The position numbers and the translations under genes were made by a program. 64,000 nucleotides of DNA. Origin: Candidatus Saccharicenans subterraneus (GTDB taxonomy: Bacteria > Acidobacteriota > Aminicenantia > Aminicenantales > Saccharicenantaceae). This document shows, piece by piece, positions 1 through 6,956 of the stretch. Positions within the stretch are counted from its first letter, which is position 1; each line of letters starts with the position of its first letter. The stretch is from assembly GCA_003426165.1 (NCBI GenBank), contig QUAH01000010.1:62001-126000 (forward strand). The letters are read 5' to 3'. The notes beneath the pieces are model-generated. The model saw nothing but the letters and a program-made list of their open reading frames with translations, did no database searches and had not been told where the DNA came from.

Positions 1-947
1 GGTTTCCGCCGGCTCAGGTAAAGAGAATAATTCTCGATTCCCGGGCAATAGCCGAATTCACGCAGAAGCTCCAGGTCATAGAGCGTCCGTTCTTCTATTC
101 GCTGGGCTTCTATAAACTTGCCCTGGCCGTTAAAAAATTCCACCTGCTTCTTGAGTTCCTGTTCTATGCCGGCGATGGCCTCTTCCAGGATGTCCCGGGG
201 CGTGGAGAAAAAGGTCCGCGGGTAGATGACCACCCGCTCCAGCCGCTGGTGTTTCTGGCCCAGGAGGGGGTCAAGAACGGCTATTTCCCGCAGCCGGCCG
301 TCTTCGAGCTCCAGCCGGTAGCAGAAATCTTCGTACGATGGGAAAACATCAACTATGTCACCACGGACGCGGAAGCTGCCGCGCCTGAGGTCGTCATCGG
401 AACGTTCATACTGGATGCCAACCAGCCGGTCGAGCAGCTGGCGCCTGGTCAGGGCCTGCCCGATTTCCAGCGGAAAGCTCTGCGAATAATAGGTCTCCGG
501 TGCGCCTATTCCGTAGATGCAGGAAACAGAAGCCACGATGATCACGTCGCGCCGGGAGAACAGGGCATTGGTGGCGGCCAGGCGCAACCGGTCGATTTCC
601 TCGTTGATGGTGGCTTCCTTGGCGATGTAAGTGTTGGTGGCCGGGATGTAAGCTTCCGGCTGGTAATAGTCGTAATAGCTGACAAAGTATTCAACGGCGT
701 TGTCGGGAAAGAATCGCCGGAATTCCTGGTAGAGCTGGGCGGCCAGGGTCTTGTTGGGGCTGATTACCAGCACCGGCCGGTTGACCCTGGCTATCAGGTT
801 GGCCATGGTGAAGGTCTTGCCCGAACCGGTCACCCCCAGCAGGACCTGGTGGCGCTTTCCGGCCAGGACGCCCTCGGTCAGCTGCTCGATGGCCCGGACC
901 TGGTCGCCCCGCGGTTCGAACTCAGAATGAAGCCTGAACTTTCCCAT
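1..947 (-). CDS. uvrB: UvrABC system protein B, 5' part (runs off window start)
   Basis: DNA-damage recognition helicase of nucleotide excision repair; it is loaded by UvrA and recruits UvrC. The visible 315 codons cover the N-terminal half. The protein begins MGKFRLHSEFEPRGDQ, followed by the Walker A motif GVTGSGKT at residues 38-45 and the UvrB-typical run YYDYYQPEAYIP after it. UvrB is normally about 660-670 residues, so roughly half lies outside the window. The ATG at 945-947 gives the canonical N-terminus. A sigma70-like promoter lies about 90 bp upstream on the same strand. No frameshift is visible. Identity is very secure; completeness cannot be judged. Confidence 0.97.
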   Translation of the reverse strand, partial: MGKFRLHSEFEPRGDQVRAIEQLTEGVLAGKRHQVLLGVTGSGKTFTMANLIARVNRPVLVISPNKTLAAQLYQEFRRFFPDNAVEYFVSYYDYYQPEAYIPATNTYIAKEATINEEIDRLRLAATNALFSRRDVIIVASVSCIYGIGAPETYYSQSFPLEIGQALTRRQLLDRLVGIQYERSDDDLRRGSFRVRGDIVDVFPSYEDFCYRLELEDGRLREIAVLDPLLGQKHQRLERVVIYPRTFFSTPRDILEEAIAGIEQELKKQVEFFNGQGKFIEAQRIEERTLYDLELLREFGYCPGIENYSLYLSRRK

Positions 948-1258
948 GGTCACCCTGTCAGTGATGTCCGGCCAGGTATTGCCATTTTAAGAAGTTGATT
1001 GAGGCAATAATATCAGGAATCGGGCCTGATCTCATAATATTATATCAGATACCGGTCCCAGGTTAATCAGCTTGGGCGATATTCAGCGGCTCTGGGAGTT
1101 TTTTGAAAGCCGGACGGGGTATGGCTCATCATTACAGCTTTGCCGTCGAGTGCTATTAGCTTATTGGCGGACCGAACTCGAGTGTGAGCCAGCGAGATTT
1201 GGGTTCTTGACGCTATTTTTCGCGTGCCTATAGCCGGGGAACGTTCAGGCAAGGTCGG
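948..1258. other. Intergenic region between uvrB and the bactofilin gene
   Basis: About 310 bp without a supported gene. The uvrB side holds a candidate promoter. The rest contains only a TTG-initiated 61-codon reading frame on the minus strand with no ribosome binding site and no recognisable protein character, so I do not call it. No convincing terminator is visible after the bactofilin gene. Confidence 0.6.
1039..1066 (-). promoter_or_regulatory. Sigma70-like promoter, probably for uvrB
   Basis: On the minus strand, a perfect -10 TATAAT (1039-1044) sits 16 bp from a weak -35 TTAACC (1061-1066). Transcription would begin near 1031 and give a leader of about 85 nt before the uvrB ATG. The -10 lies inside an imperfect AT-rich inverted repeat. 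No LexA-type box was recognised. Confidence 0.5.
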
Positions 1259-1633
1259 TCAGGGCTGGTAATCCTTACTGATCTTGATGGTGCCTTTGAA
1301 CTTGGCCCCGTTCTGGACTGAAATCTTGCAGGCCACAATATCTCCGGTAAAGCGGCCGGTATCGCTGATGACCACCCTTTCAGCCCGGACCTTGCCTTCG
1401 AGCTGGCCATAGAGAAAGAGATTCTTGGCCCTGACCTGTTCAGACTTGACGCTGGCCGTCTTGCCGATGGTTAAATCATGCAGGGCCAGGTCGATCGGGC
1501 CGCTGAAGGTGCCCTGAATTTCCAGGTCCTCGTGACCGTTGAGTTTGCCTTCCAGAGTTACCGTCTGGCCGAGCCGGCTGACGACCCGGGTCAGTCCGGC
1601 TTCCTGGTTGATTTTTTTATCATCCGGGCTCAT
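1259..1633 (-). CDS. Bactofilin family polymer-forming protein
   Basis: Small (124 aa) DUF583/bactofilin protein. Bactofilins self-assemble into nucleotide-free filaments and act as cytoskeletal scaffolds at the membrane, often placing cell-wall enzymes. The core, about residues 18-118, shows the short beta-helix rungs expected of the family, with repeats such as LEGKLNGHEDLEIQGTFSG and GKVRAERVVISDTGRFTGDI. A short charged N-terminal tail precedes it. There is no signal peptide or membrane segment. Length is typical of compact bactofilins. The start is the ATG at 1633; purine-rich sequence upstream is compatible with a ribosome binding site. It appears monocistronic. Confidence 0.9.
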   Translation of the reverse strand: MSPDDKKINQEAGLTRVVSRLGQTVTLEGKLNGHEDLEIQGTFSGPIDLALHDLTIGKTASVKSEQVRAKNLFLYGQLEGKVRAERVVISDTGRFTGDIVACKISVQNGAKFKGTIKISKDYQP

Positions 1634-1717
1634 CTCTCACGCTCTCTCCGTTTTCATCAATTATATTTTATTCCGGGCCTCAGTCAACAAAAATTAAGCT
1701 CCGGCTGCTGCTTTCCA

Positions 1718-1745
1718 TTGACAGACAGAGGCTATTTGATAAAAT
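1718..1745 (+). promoter_or_regulatory. Sigma70 promoter for tRNA-Gly (and possibly lipM)
   Basis: TTGACA (1718-1723), 16-bp spacer, TAAAAT (1740-1745). This is one of the best promoter matches in the window. Transcription would start near 1752, at the edge of a perfect palindrome and about 50 bp before the mature tRNA 5' end. Confidence 0.7.
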
Positions 1746-1751
1746 TCAGGT

Positions 1752-1772
1752 AGATTGATAGTCTATCAATCT
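1752..1772. repeat. Perfect 21-bp palindrome at the expected tRNA-Gly transcription start
   Basis: Two 10-bp arms, AGATTGATAG and CTATCAATCT, are exact reverse complements around one central T. It begins 6 bp after the -10 box, which is where a repressor operator (TetR-like half-site length) would overlap the start site. Alternatively it is a short hairpin at the 5' end of the tRNA precursor. No T-run follows, so it is not an ordinary terminator. Confidence 0.6.
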
Positions 1773-1803
1773 GCAGGAAGAGTTGGTAGCTCTCTTGAAG
1801 CGA

Positions 1804-1875
1804 GCGGGCATAACTCAACGGTAGAGTGCGAGCTTCCCAAGCTCGGAGTTGCGGGTTCGAATCCCGTTGCCCGCT
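1804..1875 (+). tRNA. tRNA-Gly (anticodon CCC)
   Basis: Cloverleaf seen directly. Acceptor GCGGGCA pairs with TGCCCGC, followed by discriminator T. The anticodon stem CGAGC/GCTCG encloses the loop TTCCCAA, giving anticodon CCC. The T-arm is GCGGG-TTCGAAT-CCCGT. The 3' CCA is not encoded and must be added. A T-rich stretch follows immediately, and lipM starts 38 bp downstream on the same strand. Confidence 0.95.
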
Positions 1876-1913
1876 CTTTTTTATTTTTGCCTCAACGAGT
1901 TGAGGGTTAGCCG

Positions 1914-2726
1914 ATGACCGACTGGGAATTGATTTACGACCGCGAGCCTCTCCCGGGCTCCTGGAACATGGCCGTTGACGAATACCTTTTCCTCCTGGCT
2001 CAGAGGAGTAAAAAAACCTATCTGCGGTTTTATACCTGGCTCAGACCCACCGCCTCCCTGGGCTGCAGCCAGGACATAAACAGGGTCCTGAACCTGGAAG
2101 AATGCCGGAGAAGGGGAGTCGATGTTGTCCGGCGAATGACCGGGGGCAAACTGGTCCTGCACCACCTGGAGGTTACCTACTCGGTGGCCTCGGCCCGGGC
2201 TGACCTCTTCACCGCCACCCTGGACGGCTCTTACCGCCTGATTTCAGAAGCCCTGGTCCGGGGCTTGAGGCTGCTTGGGCTTCCAGCCGAACTGGCCGCC
2301 AGCACGCCGGCCGCTTACGCCCGCAGTCACCTGCCCTGTTTTGCATACCCGGCCAGGAACGAGGTGGAGATAAACGGGAAGAAGGCCATAGGCAGCGCCC
2401 AGAAAAGGAGCGGTCTCTCTTTCTTGCAGCACGGCTCGATCCCCCTGGTCAAAGAGGTCGAGCTGCTGTCGGCCATTTCCTACGGCCTGGACCCGGCCCG
2501 GGCTGAGAGCATGACCTCTCTTTCGGACGAGCTGGGAAAACCGGTGAGCTATGCCCTGGCTGTGGACCACCTGGTTGAGGGTTTCAAGCAGCAATTCCAG
2601 GTCGAACTGACCGAGCGCCAGCTCATGCCGGAAGAAAGCAAAATAGTTGCCAGATTAGAAAACCTGAAGTATGCCAGCTGGAACTGGACGGGAGAGAAGG
2701 CAGAGCCGTCCGGGTTTGATTTTTAG
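1914..2726 (+). CDS. lipM: LipM/LplA-type lipoate-octanoate transferase (BPL/LPL fold)
   Basis: 270-aa cytosolic protein of the biotin/lipoate protein ligase fold. It transfers octanoate (or lipoate) to lipoyl domains of 2-oxoacid dehydrogenases and GcvH. Seen: WNMAVDEYLF near the N-terminus, the substrate loop RRMTGGKLVLHHLEVTYS (residues 73-90), Cys142 in PCFAYPARNE, and NGKKAIGSAQKR (154-165) with the conserved lysine. The Cys before the NGKK segment favours a LipM-type octanoyltransferase over an ATP-dependent LplA ligase, and the length is too short for a full LplA with its C-terminal domain. No ribosome binding site stands out; the next upstream gene is tRNA-Gly. Specificity (LipM versus LplJ-like) is inference. 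Confidence 0.8.
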   Translation: MTDWELIYDREPLPGSWNMAVDEYLFLLAQRSKKTYLRFYTWLRPTASLGCSQDINRVLNLEECRRRGVDVVRRMTGGKLVLHHLEVTYSVASARADLFTATLDGSYRLISEALVRGLRLLGLPAELAASTPAAYARSHLPCFAYPARNEVEINGKKAIGSAQKRSGLSFLQHGSIPLVKEVELLSAISYGLDPARAESMTSLSDELGKPVSYALAVDHLVEGFKQQFQVELTERQLMPEESKIVARLENLKYASWNWTGEKAEPSGFDF

Positions 2727-2773
2727 GGGGCCGGATGTTAACATAAGTCTGTATTTGAAGGAAGGAGCTGGCC

Positions 2774-3673
2774 ATGAATGAAATCGAAGAATTGATGAAG
2801 GTTGAAGTTAACAACCTGCCGCCCCTTCAGCCCATGCTCTATGATGACCTGCACCAGAATGTCCTGAAGAACCTGCACCTGGAGCTGGGCAGCGGACCGG
2901 TCCTTTACCTCATTTCTCCTTCCTACTCGGTGCTGAATACCATGCCCACAGAGCCGGTGGTCGACTTCCTGAACAAGAAAGAAAACCTGCTGAATTACCT
3001 CAAGGAATACGTCATCCAGAACCTATCCCTCTACACAGTCATTCTGGAAATGAGCAGCTACTTCATCGAGCAGAATAATTACCTGGTGCTGGCCAGGTTC
3101 AGGGAGAAGAGCAGCGACGGCCGTAAATTCGAGTTAAAGTTTTACACCCACGAGCCCAAAGAGCTACTGAATAACTACAAGGACAAGATTTATATCGGCC
3201 GGGATTTTATCGACCTGCTGAATTTCAAGCGGAAGTACTGGGGCGTCAAGGACTTTATCATCTCGGTCAAGGAACAGTACGACCGGTTGCTGGATAAGGC
3301 CGAGGCCAGGATCAAGAATCCCCTGGAATACAGCTCCTTCTTCCAGGAGATAAAGGAATCGGTCAACGAGGCCTACAACGAGAGCCTGCTCATCCTGCAG
3401 TCGCTGCCGCCTTACCCGGACCTGGACAAGCTGTCCGGCAAGGAACTCATCGACATCAACAGCCAGTACCGGGAGATAACCCACTTTTTGGTTGAACTGC
3501 GGGACGAGGTGGACGAGTTCGAGAACCTGCTCCGGTTCAAGAAGGAAGCTGATTTCGTCCGCTACGTGACCAAGTTCAAGAAGGACCTGACCAACCTCAT
3601 CTCCTTCCTGAACATTAAGATCAACGGGGTGCTGGGTTACAGGATTTCCACCTACAAGTTCAAGCACTCCTGA
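2774..3673 (+). CDS. Protein of unknown function, about 300 aa, soluble
   Basis: I do not recognise this family. The ATG at 2774 has a good ribosome binding site (GGAAGGAG, about 6 nt upstream). The 299-aa product has no signal peptide or membrane span. The first 120 residues look mixed alpha/beta with a hydrophobic strand VLYLISPSYSVL. Residues about 165-300 are charged and helical, with likely coiled-coil stretches (EITHFLVELRDEVDEFENLL). Base composition and codon use match the neighbours, so it is a resident gene. It lies 47 bp after lipM on the same strand and may be cotranscribed. It is convergent with the DUF4097 gene. Confidence 0.75.
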   Translation: MNEIEELMKVEVNNLPPLQPMLYDDLHQNVLKNLHLELGSGPVLYLISPSYSVLNTMPTEPVVDFLNKKENLLNYLKEYVIQNLSLYTVILEMSSYFIEQNNYLVLARFREKSSDGRKFELKFYTHEPKELLNNYKDKIYIGRDFIDLLNFKRKYWGVKDFIISVKEQYDRLLDKAEARIKNPLEYSSFFQEIKESVNEAYNESLLILQSLPPYPDLDKLSGKELIDINSQYREITHFLVELRDEVDEFENLLRFKKEADFVRYVTKFKKDLTNLISFLNIKINGVLGYRISTYKFKHS

Positions 3674-3694
3674 ACCGACTGGCTTCGCGGCAAA

Positions 3695-4990
3695 TTATTC
3701 CTTCTTTAGGATGTCGATATTTCCATAACTGGTCGTCAGCTTGATCTCTGGCCGGTCAGCAGCCCCACGATAGACCCTGACCACGGCCAGGCCGTTGGTG
3801 GTGTTTTCATCGGGGGAGAAGGGGAGCTGCCAGGATATGCGCCCGCCCTTGCTGCTGGCCTCCAGCCGGGCAGTCTGGCTTTCGGGCCAGAAGAACTTTA
3901 TGTTTCCGTATTCGGTGGTGGCCAGGATCGGGTAATCCAGGTTGAGCGGAGACAGGGTCAGGTTGGCGTGTTTTAGTTTAAGCTCCAGCTGGCCGCTAAA
4001 GTCCTCTAGGTTGACCGGCTCGTAAGAGGTTTCAACCTGCAGGCGGGCGGCCCTGGCCCCGGTCACATCCACTCTTGAGCTCCTGGCCCTGATCACCAGG
4101 TCGCCCTCGAGGTCGACCAGCCTGATTCTTTCGTAACTGGTTTCTATTTCAAGCTGTCCCCGGGCCGTGTCAACTTCCACCGGTGAATGATGGCCCTTGA
4201 TGATGGCCGGGCCGGTTTCGCTCAGGCTGATTTGTTCGTAGGAGCCCGAAATCTTTGAAGGCCCGGCGATTCTGACCGCCTTGATCCTGGTATGCCTGGA
4301 TTCCAGGTCGAGACTGCTCTTGAGGTCGAATAGCTCCAGGTTCTCGTAGGCGCAATTCACCAGGACCGGGCCGGCAATTCGGCTGAGCAGGGCCGAAGAA
4401 TGCTTCGTCTCCAGGCGACATTCCCCGTCGACGTCCATTATAGAAACTTTTTCGTAGGAATTTTGAACCCGGACCGGACCAGAAATTTCAACTATATCCA
4501 CCCGACCCTGACGGTTTTCCAGCTCAACCTCTTTAACCCCGGCGATGCGGACCAGGCCGTATGAATTCCTGACAGAGATCGAGGTGTCTCGCGGGACCCG
4601 TACCCGAAAACCGGTGGTGAAATTCTTTTTGCGGAAGGTATCGCGGTTGGTGGTCAGGAGGAGCCTCTGGCTGTCCCGGGTGGCCAGTAATTTTATCTGG
4701 TCGGCTATCTCCCTGGCCTCCTGCTTGGTCTTTCTCCAGACTCTCTTTTCGAGGGCAATTTCTATTGCCTGAGTTTCCACGCCCTCAATCTGGATGCTGC
4801 CATGGCTGTTGACGATTTCGAGAGTGCCGGCCGGGGCCTCGGTCTTAACTTCCTCAAAAAGGTAGGACTCGCCGCGAAACAGGGAGCTAACCTCCCAGTC
4901 ATCTATGGTCAGTTTCAGGTTCTCCAGGTAATGTAAACCGACTCCGACCACGACAATAAAAATCAGGAGCAGGACTTCCTTAGCTTTCAT
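3695..4990 (-). CDS. Membrane-anchored DUF4097-type beta-solenoid protein
   Basis: 431 aa. One N-terminal membrane segment (residues about 5-21, LLLIFIVVVGVGL) is followed by an extracytoplasmic beta-solenoid. The solenoid is built from about 16 rungs of roughly 20 residues. Rungs carrying S/A-Y-E or S-Y-G (for example TSYERIRL, CAYENLEL) alternate with rungs carrying H-S/H-T (KHSSALL, RHTRIKA, HHSPVEV). This matches DUF4097/putative-adhesin families such as B. subtilis YvlB and LiaG, which sit with LiaI/LiaF-like proteins in envelope-stress operons. It is the last gene of the ECF sigma operon starting at 6826 and overlaps the previous gene by 11 bp. Likely role: a surface sensor or effector of envelope stress (inference). 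Confidence 0.75.
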   Translation of the reverse strand: MKAKEVLLLIFIVVVGVGLHYLENLKLTIDDWEVSSLFRGESYLFEEVKTEAPAGTLEIVNSHGSIQIEGVETQAIEIALEKRVWRKTKQEAREIADQIKLLATRDSQRLLLTTNRDTFRKKNFTTGFRVRVPRDTSISVRNSYGLVRIAGVKEVELENRQGRVDIVEISGPVRVQNSYEKVSIMDVDGECRLETKHSSALLSRIAGPVLVNCAYENLELFDLKSSLDLESRHTRIKAVRIAGPSKISGSYEQISLSETGPAIIKGHHSPVEVDTARGQLEIETSYERIRLVDLEGDLVIRARSSRVDVTGARAARLQVETSYEPVNLEDFSGQLELKLKHANLTLSPLNLDYPILATTEYGNIKFFWPESQTARLEASSKGGRISWQLPFSPDENTTNGLAVVRVYRGAADRPEIKLTTSYGNIDILKKE

Positions 4991-5228
4991 CTTTTTTGTC
5001 CTCGGGCAGTATCTCCGCTTCGATGACTCCGTCTTTAGTTTCTGAAGCCTGGCTCCGGGCCTTGATTCCGTAGTAGAGCTTGGAAGCTCCCCAGAAAATC
5101 AGGATCAGGGGCCAGAGCTTGAACAGGTGCCGCCAGGCATCGTAACCGATGTTTTCCAGAAGGAAAATGGCCCCGATTACCACCAGGATTAAACCCCAGA
5201 TTAAGTTGTCTCTATGTCTTCTTGACAT
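4980..5228 (-). CDS. Small LiaI/LiaF-like transmembrane protein
   Basis: 82 aa. Two hydrophobic segments, about residues 8-24 (LIWGLILVVIGAIFLL) and 35-52 (LFKLWPLILIFWGASKL), with the (W/L)WP(L/A)xLI pattern seen in DUF5668/LiaI-LiaF-like membrane regions, then a short acidic cytoplasmic tail. A strong ribosome binding site (GAGGAGG) precedes the ATG at 5228. It lies 12 bp after the related 5241-5744 gene and overlaps the DUF4097 gene by 11 bp, so translation is probably coupled. By analogy with Lia and Psp proteins it would act in or sense the cytoplasmic membrane. Confidence 0.75.
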   Translation of the reverse strand: MSRRHRDNLIWGLILVVIGAIFLLENIGYDAWRHLFKLWPLILIFWGASKLYYGIKARSQASETKDGVIEAEILPEDKKDES

Positions 5229-5240
5229 GGTTTGTCCTCC

Positions 5241-5744
5241 TCATGATTTCTTGGTTGATTTTTTGCCGATAAAATAGTCAGCCAGCAATTTCAGGCCCAG
5301 GCCGATCAGGGCCAGCGGCCAGTAATCGATCAGAGCGTCGTAGCTGATGACCTCGTAGTTGGCCAGCAGGAACAGGCCGCCCAGGAGAATCAGTATGATT
5401 CCCCAGGAGATGGAACCTGAAGGCCGGGAAATGTCCACCTCGGCTTCTACCGACAGCCTGGTTCCCGGAGAGGGCTCGGGCTGCCCGGCGGTGGATATTC
5501 TCCTGGCCTCGTTGACGGCATCTATAATCTGGAAAAAGTAGAAGCCGGCCAGCATCAGGCCGACGAACGGTTGCCCGCCGCGGCCCTGGATGGAGACCAG
5601 GCCGGCAAAGATGATAATGAATAGGATACCTTTGAGATAACTTCCGTTGTAGATGGCTCCCGTCCCGGGGAAAATGGCCGAGAAGATTCCGGCCAGTACC
5701 GGTGACTTGGCTGGTTTTTGTTCGATCTTGATTTTTTCTTCCAA
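5241..5744 (-). CDS. LiaI/LiaF-like multi-pass membrane protein
   Basis: 167 aa. The N-terminal half has hydrophobic segments at about 17-30, 39-52 and 60-74, of the kind found in small TM2/DUF5683-like proteins. After a polar linker (about 85-110) comes a LiaI-LiaF-like pair: WGIILILLGGLFLLANY and YWPLALIGLGLKLLADYFIG. Translation most likely starts at TTG (5742-5744), because GGAGG lies 6 nt upstream and the nearby ATG opens only a three-codon frame. It follows the anti-sigma gene by 12 bp. Probable role: membrane stress response component of the ECF operon (inference). Confidence 0.75.
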   Translation of the reverse strand: MEEKIKIEQKPAKSPVLAGIFSAIFPGTGAIYNGSYLKGILFIIIFAGLVSIQGRGGQPFVGLMLAGFYFFQIIDAVNEARRISTAGQPEPSPGTRLSVEAEVDISRPSGSISWGIILILLGGLFLLANYEVISYDALIDYWPLALIGLGLKLLADYFIGKKSTKKS

Positions 5745-5756
5745 TTTAAACCTCCA

Positions 5757-6266
5757 TTAATTGTTGTCAGATTTATAGATATTCTTAGCTTCGAGAGAAG
5801 CTATGAAATTTTCGCGGTAGCCCTGAAGCTTATCCTTGAGAACTCCAGCCCGGACCAGGGTTTTCTGGGCCAGGCTGTAAGTGCGGCGCAGTTCCAGGGC
5901 GGCTGTTTTTTTGAGGCTCCGGCCCGGCGTGGTGAAGGTCAGGAGGGAGAAAACCACCAGGACCACGGTCAGGGCAGTCAGGACCGGCTGAAAGGCCGGG
6001 CTCAGCCAGAATTTCCAGCCGAATGACCAGGCTTTCTTGCGCCTTGAAGCGGTTTCCGGGATCAGGTAGAGCTTATGGATTAAACCGGCCGGGGGTTCTA
6101 TTTCGGGCAGCCTCGGCCACTCTGAGGCCAGGCTCCGGGTGGCTTCCAGCAGGCGGGCGCAGTCCGGGCAGGCGGACAGGTGGTCCTCCAGTTCTCTTTT
6201 GAGCCCAAGCTGGAGTTCGCCTTCGAGATAATCCGAAAGCAGCAGTTGAACCTTATCACAGTTCAT
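5757..6266 (-). CDS. Zinc-binding anti-sigma factor (ZAS type)
   Basis: 169 aa. The N-terminal zinc anti-sigma domain shows H29-x3-C33-x2-C36 (HLSACPDC) plus Cys3, the classical ZAS arrangement. One membrane segment (about 93-113) follows, then an extracytoplasmic C-terminal tail of about 55 residues. It would hold the sigma factor encoded just upstream at the membrane until a signal releases it. Its ATG overlaps the sigma stop codon (ATGA), so the two are translationally coupled. No regulated-proteolysis site can be read from sequence alone. Confidence 0.9.
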   Translation of the reverse strand: MNCDKVQLLLSDYLEGELQLGLKRELEDHLSACPDCARLLEATRSLASEWPRLPEIEPPAGLIHKLYLIPETASRRKKAWSFGWKFWLSPAFQPVLTALTVVLVVFSLLTFTTPGRSLKKTAALELRRTYSLAQKTLVRAGVLKDKLQGYRENFIASLEAKNIYKSDNN

Positions 6267-6826
6267 GGCTTACCTCCGGTCTTTTCCAGGATGGCCTGAG
6301 CTATTTGAATCCGGCCCCGGTTGACCCGGCTTTTGACCGTGCCCAGAGGAAGCTTCATTTTTTGGGCGATTTCCTCGTAGCTGAATCCTTCGATTTCCCT
6401 GAGTACCAGGACTGTTCTCAATTCGGGCGAAAGCTGGAGCAGGGCCTCCCTTACCAGTTCGGCCTTTTCCTGGCTCAGCAGCCGGTTTTCCGGGCCGTCG
6501 GCTTCGGCGGCTGCGGTGGTAAGTTCTTCAAAATCAGCTCGTTGCGATTTTTCCAGTTTGGTTCTCCGGAATTCATCAATCAGGAAGTTCCTGGCCAGGG
6601 TCAAAAACCAGGCGCTGAAGTCCCGCTCGAAATCGTACTTGCCGAGGGAGTTATAGAGCTTCAGGAAGATTTCCTGGGTCAGGTCCTCAGCTTCCTGCGG
6701 GCTGCCGGCGAACTGGTAGGCCAGGTTGTAGATTTTCCGGGAATAAAGGTCAACCAGCATTTTCCAGGCTTCCGCCTCTCCTTTCAGGCAATTTCTGACT
6801 ATTTCTTTCACTTCCACGCACGTCAT
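6263..6826 (-). CDS. ECF sigma factor (RpoE-like), first gene of the Lia-like operon
   Basis: 187 aa. Sigma region 2 lies at about residues 20-90 (AGSPQEAEDLTQEIFLKLYNSL, then WFLTLARNFLIDEFRR). Region 4 lies at about 125-180, with the helix-turn-helix GFSYEEIAQKMKLPLGTVKSRVNRGR. It is followed with a 4-bp overlap by a zinc anti-sigma gene. A near-perfect ECF-type promoter ends only 5 bp before the ATG at 6826, which suggests self-regulation and an almost leaderless mRNA. In-frame GTGs a few codons downstream are alternative starts. Typical ECF length. Confidence 0.92.
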   Translation of the reverse strand: MTCVEVKEIVRNCLKGEAEAWKMLVDLYSRKIYNLAYQFAGSPQEAEDLTQEIFLKLYNSLGKYDFERDFSAWFLTLARNFLIDEFRRTKLEKSQRADFEELTTAAAEADGPENRLLSQEKAELVREALLQLSPELRTVLVLREIEGFSYEEIAQKMKLPLGTVKSRVNRGRIQIAQAILEKTGGKP

Positions 6827-6831
6827 CTCGG

Positions 6832-6859
6832 TAGACGAATTTTTCCGCGAAAAAGTTCC
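6832..6859 (-). promoter_or_regulatory. ECF-type promoter directly in front of the ECF sigma gene
   Basis: On the minus strand: GGAACTT (6853-6859), exactly 16 bp, GTCTA (6832-6836). This is the RpoE/ECF consensus (GGAACTT-N16-GTCTA). Only 5 bp separate the -10 box from the sigma gene's ATG, so transcription should begin at or next to the start codon. The arrangement predicts autoregulation by its own sigma factor. Confidence 0.75.
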
Positions 6860-6882
6860 CTGGCCAGCTTTCCCTCAGGGCT

Positions 6883-6910
6883 TTGAAATTCTCAGGCTTG
6901 GCTATATTAT
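6883..6910 (+). promoter_or_regulatory. Sigma70-like promoter for the right-hand ECF operon
   Basis: TTGAAA (6883-6888), 16-bp spacer, TATTAT (6905-6910), about 45 bp before the ATG at 6957. Unlike the divergent operon, no GGAAC/GTC pair is seen here, so this sigma gene looks housekeeping-driven. Confidence 0.5.
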
Positions 6911-6956
6911 TAAGGAAGAAAAGACAGGATGCAACTTTTCTGAGGCCGGTTGGTTA

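Noticed and set aside
1067..1252. 61-codon minus-strand frame directly after the bactofilin gene
   Set aside because: It starts at TTG, has no ribosome binding site, and its product has no domain or natural-looking pattern.
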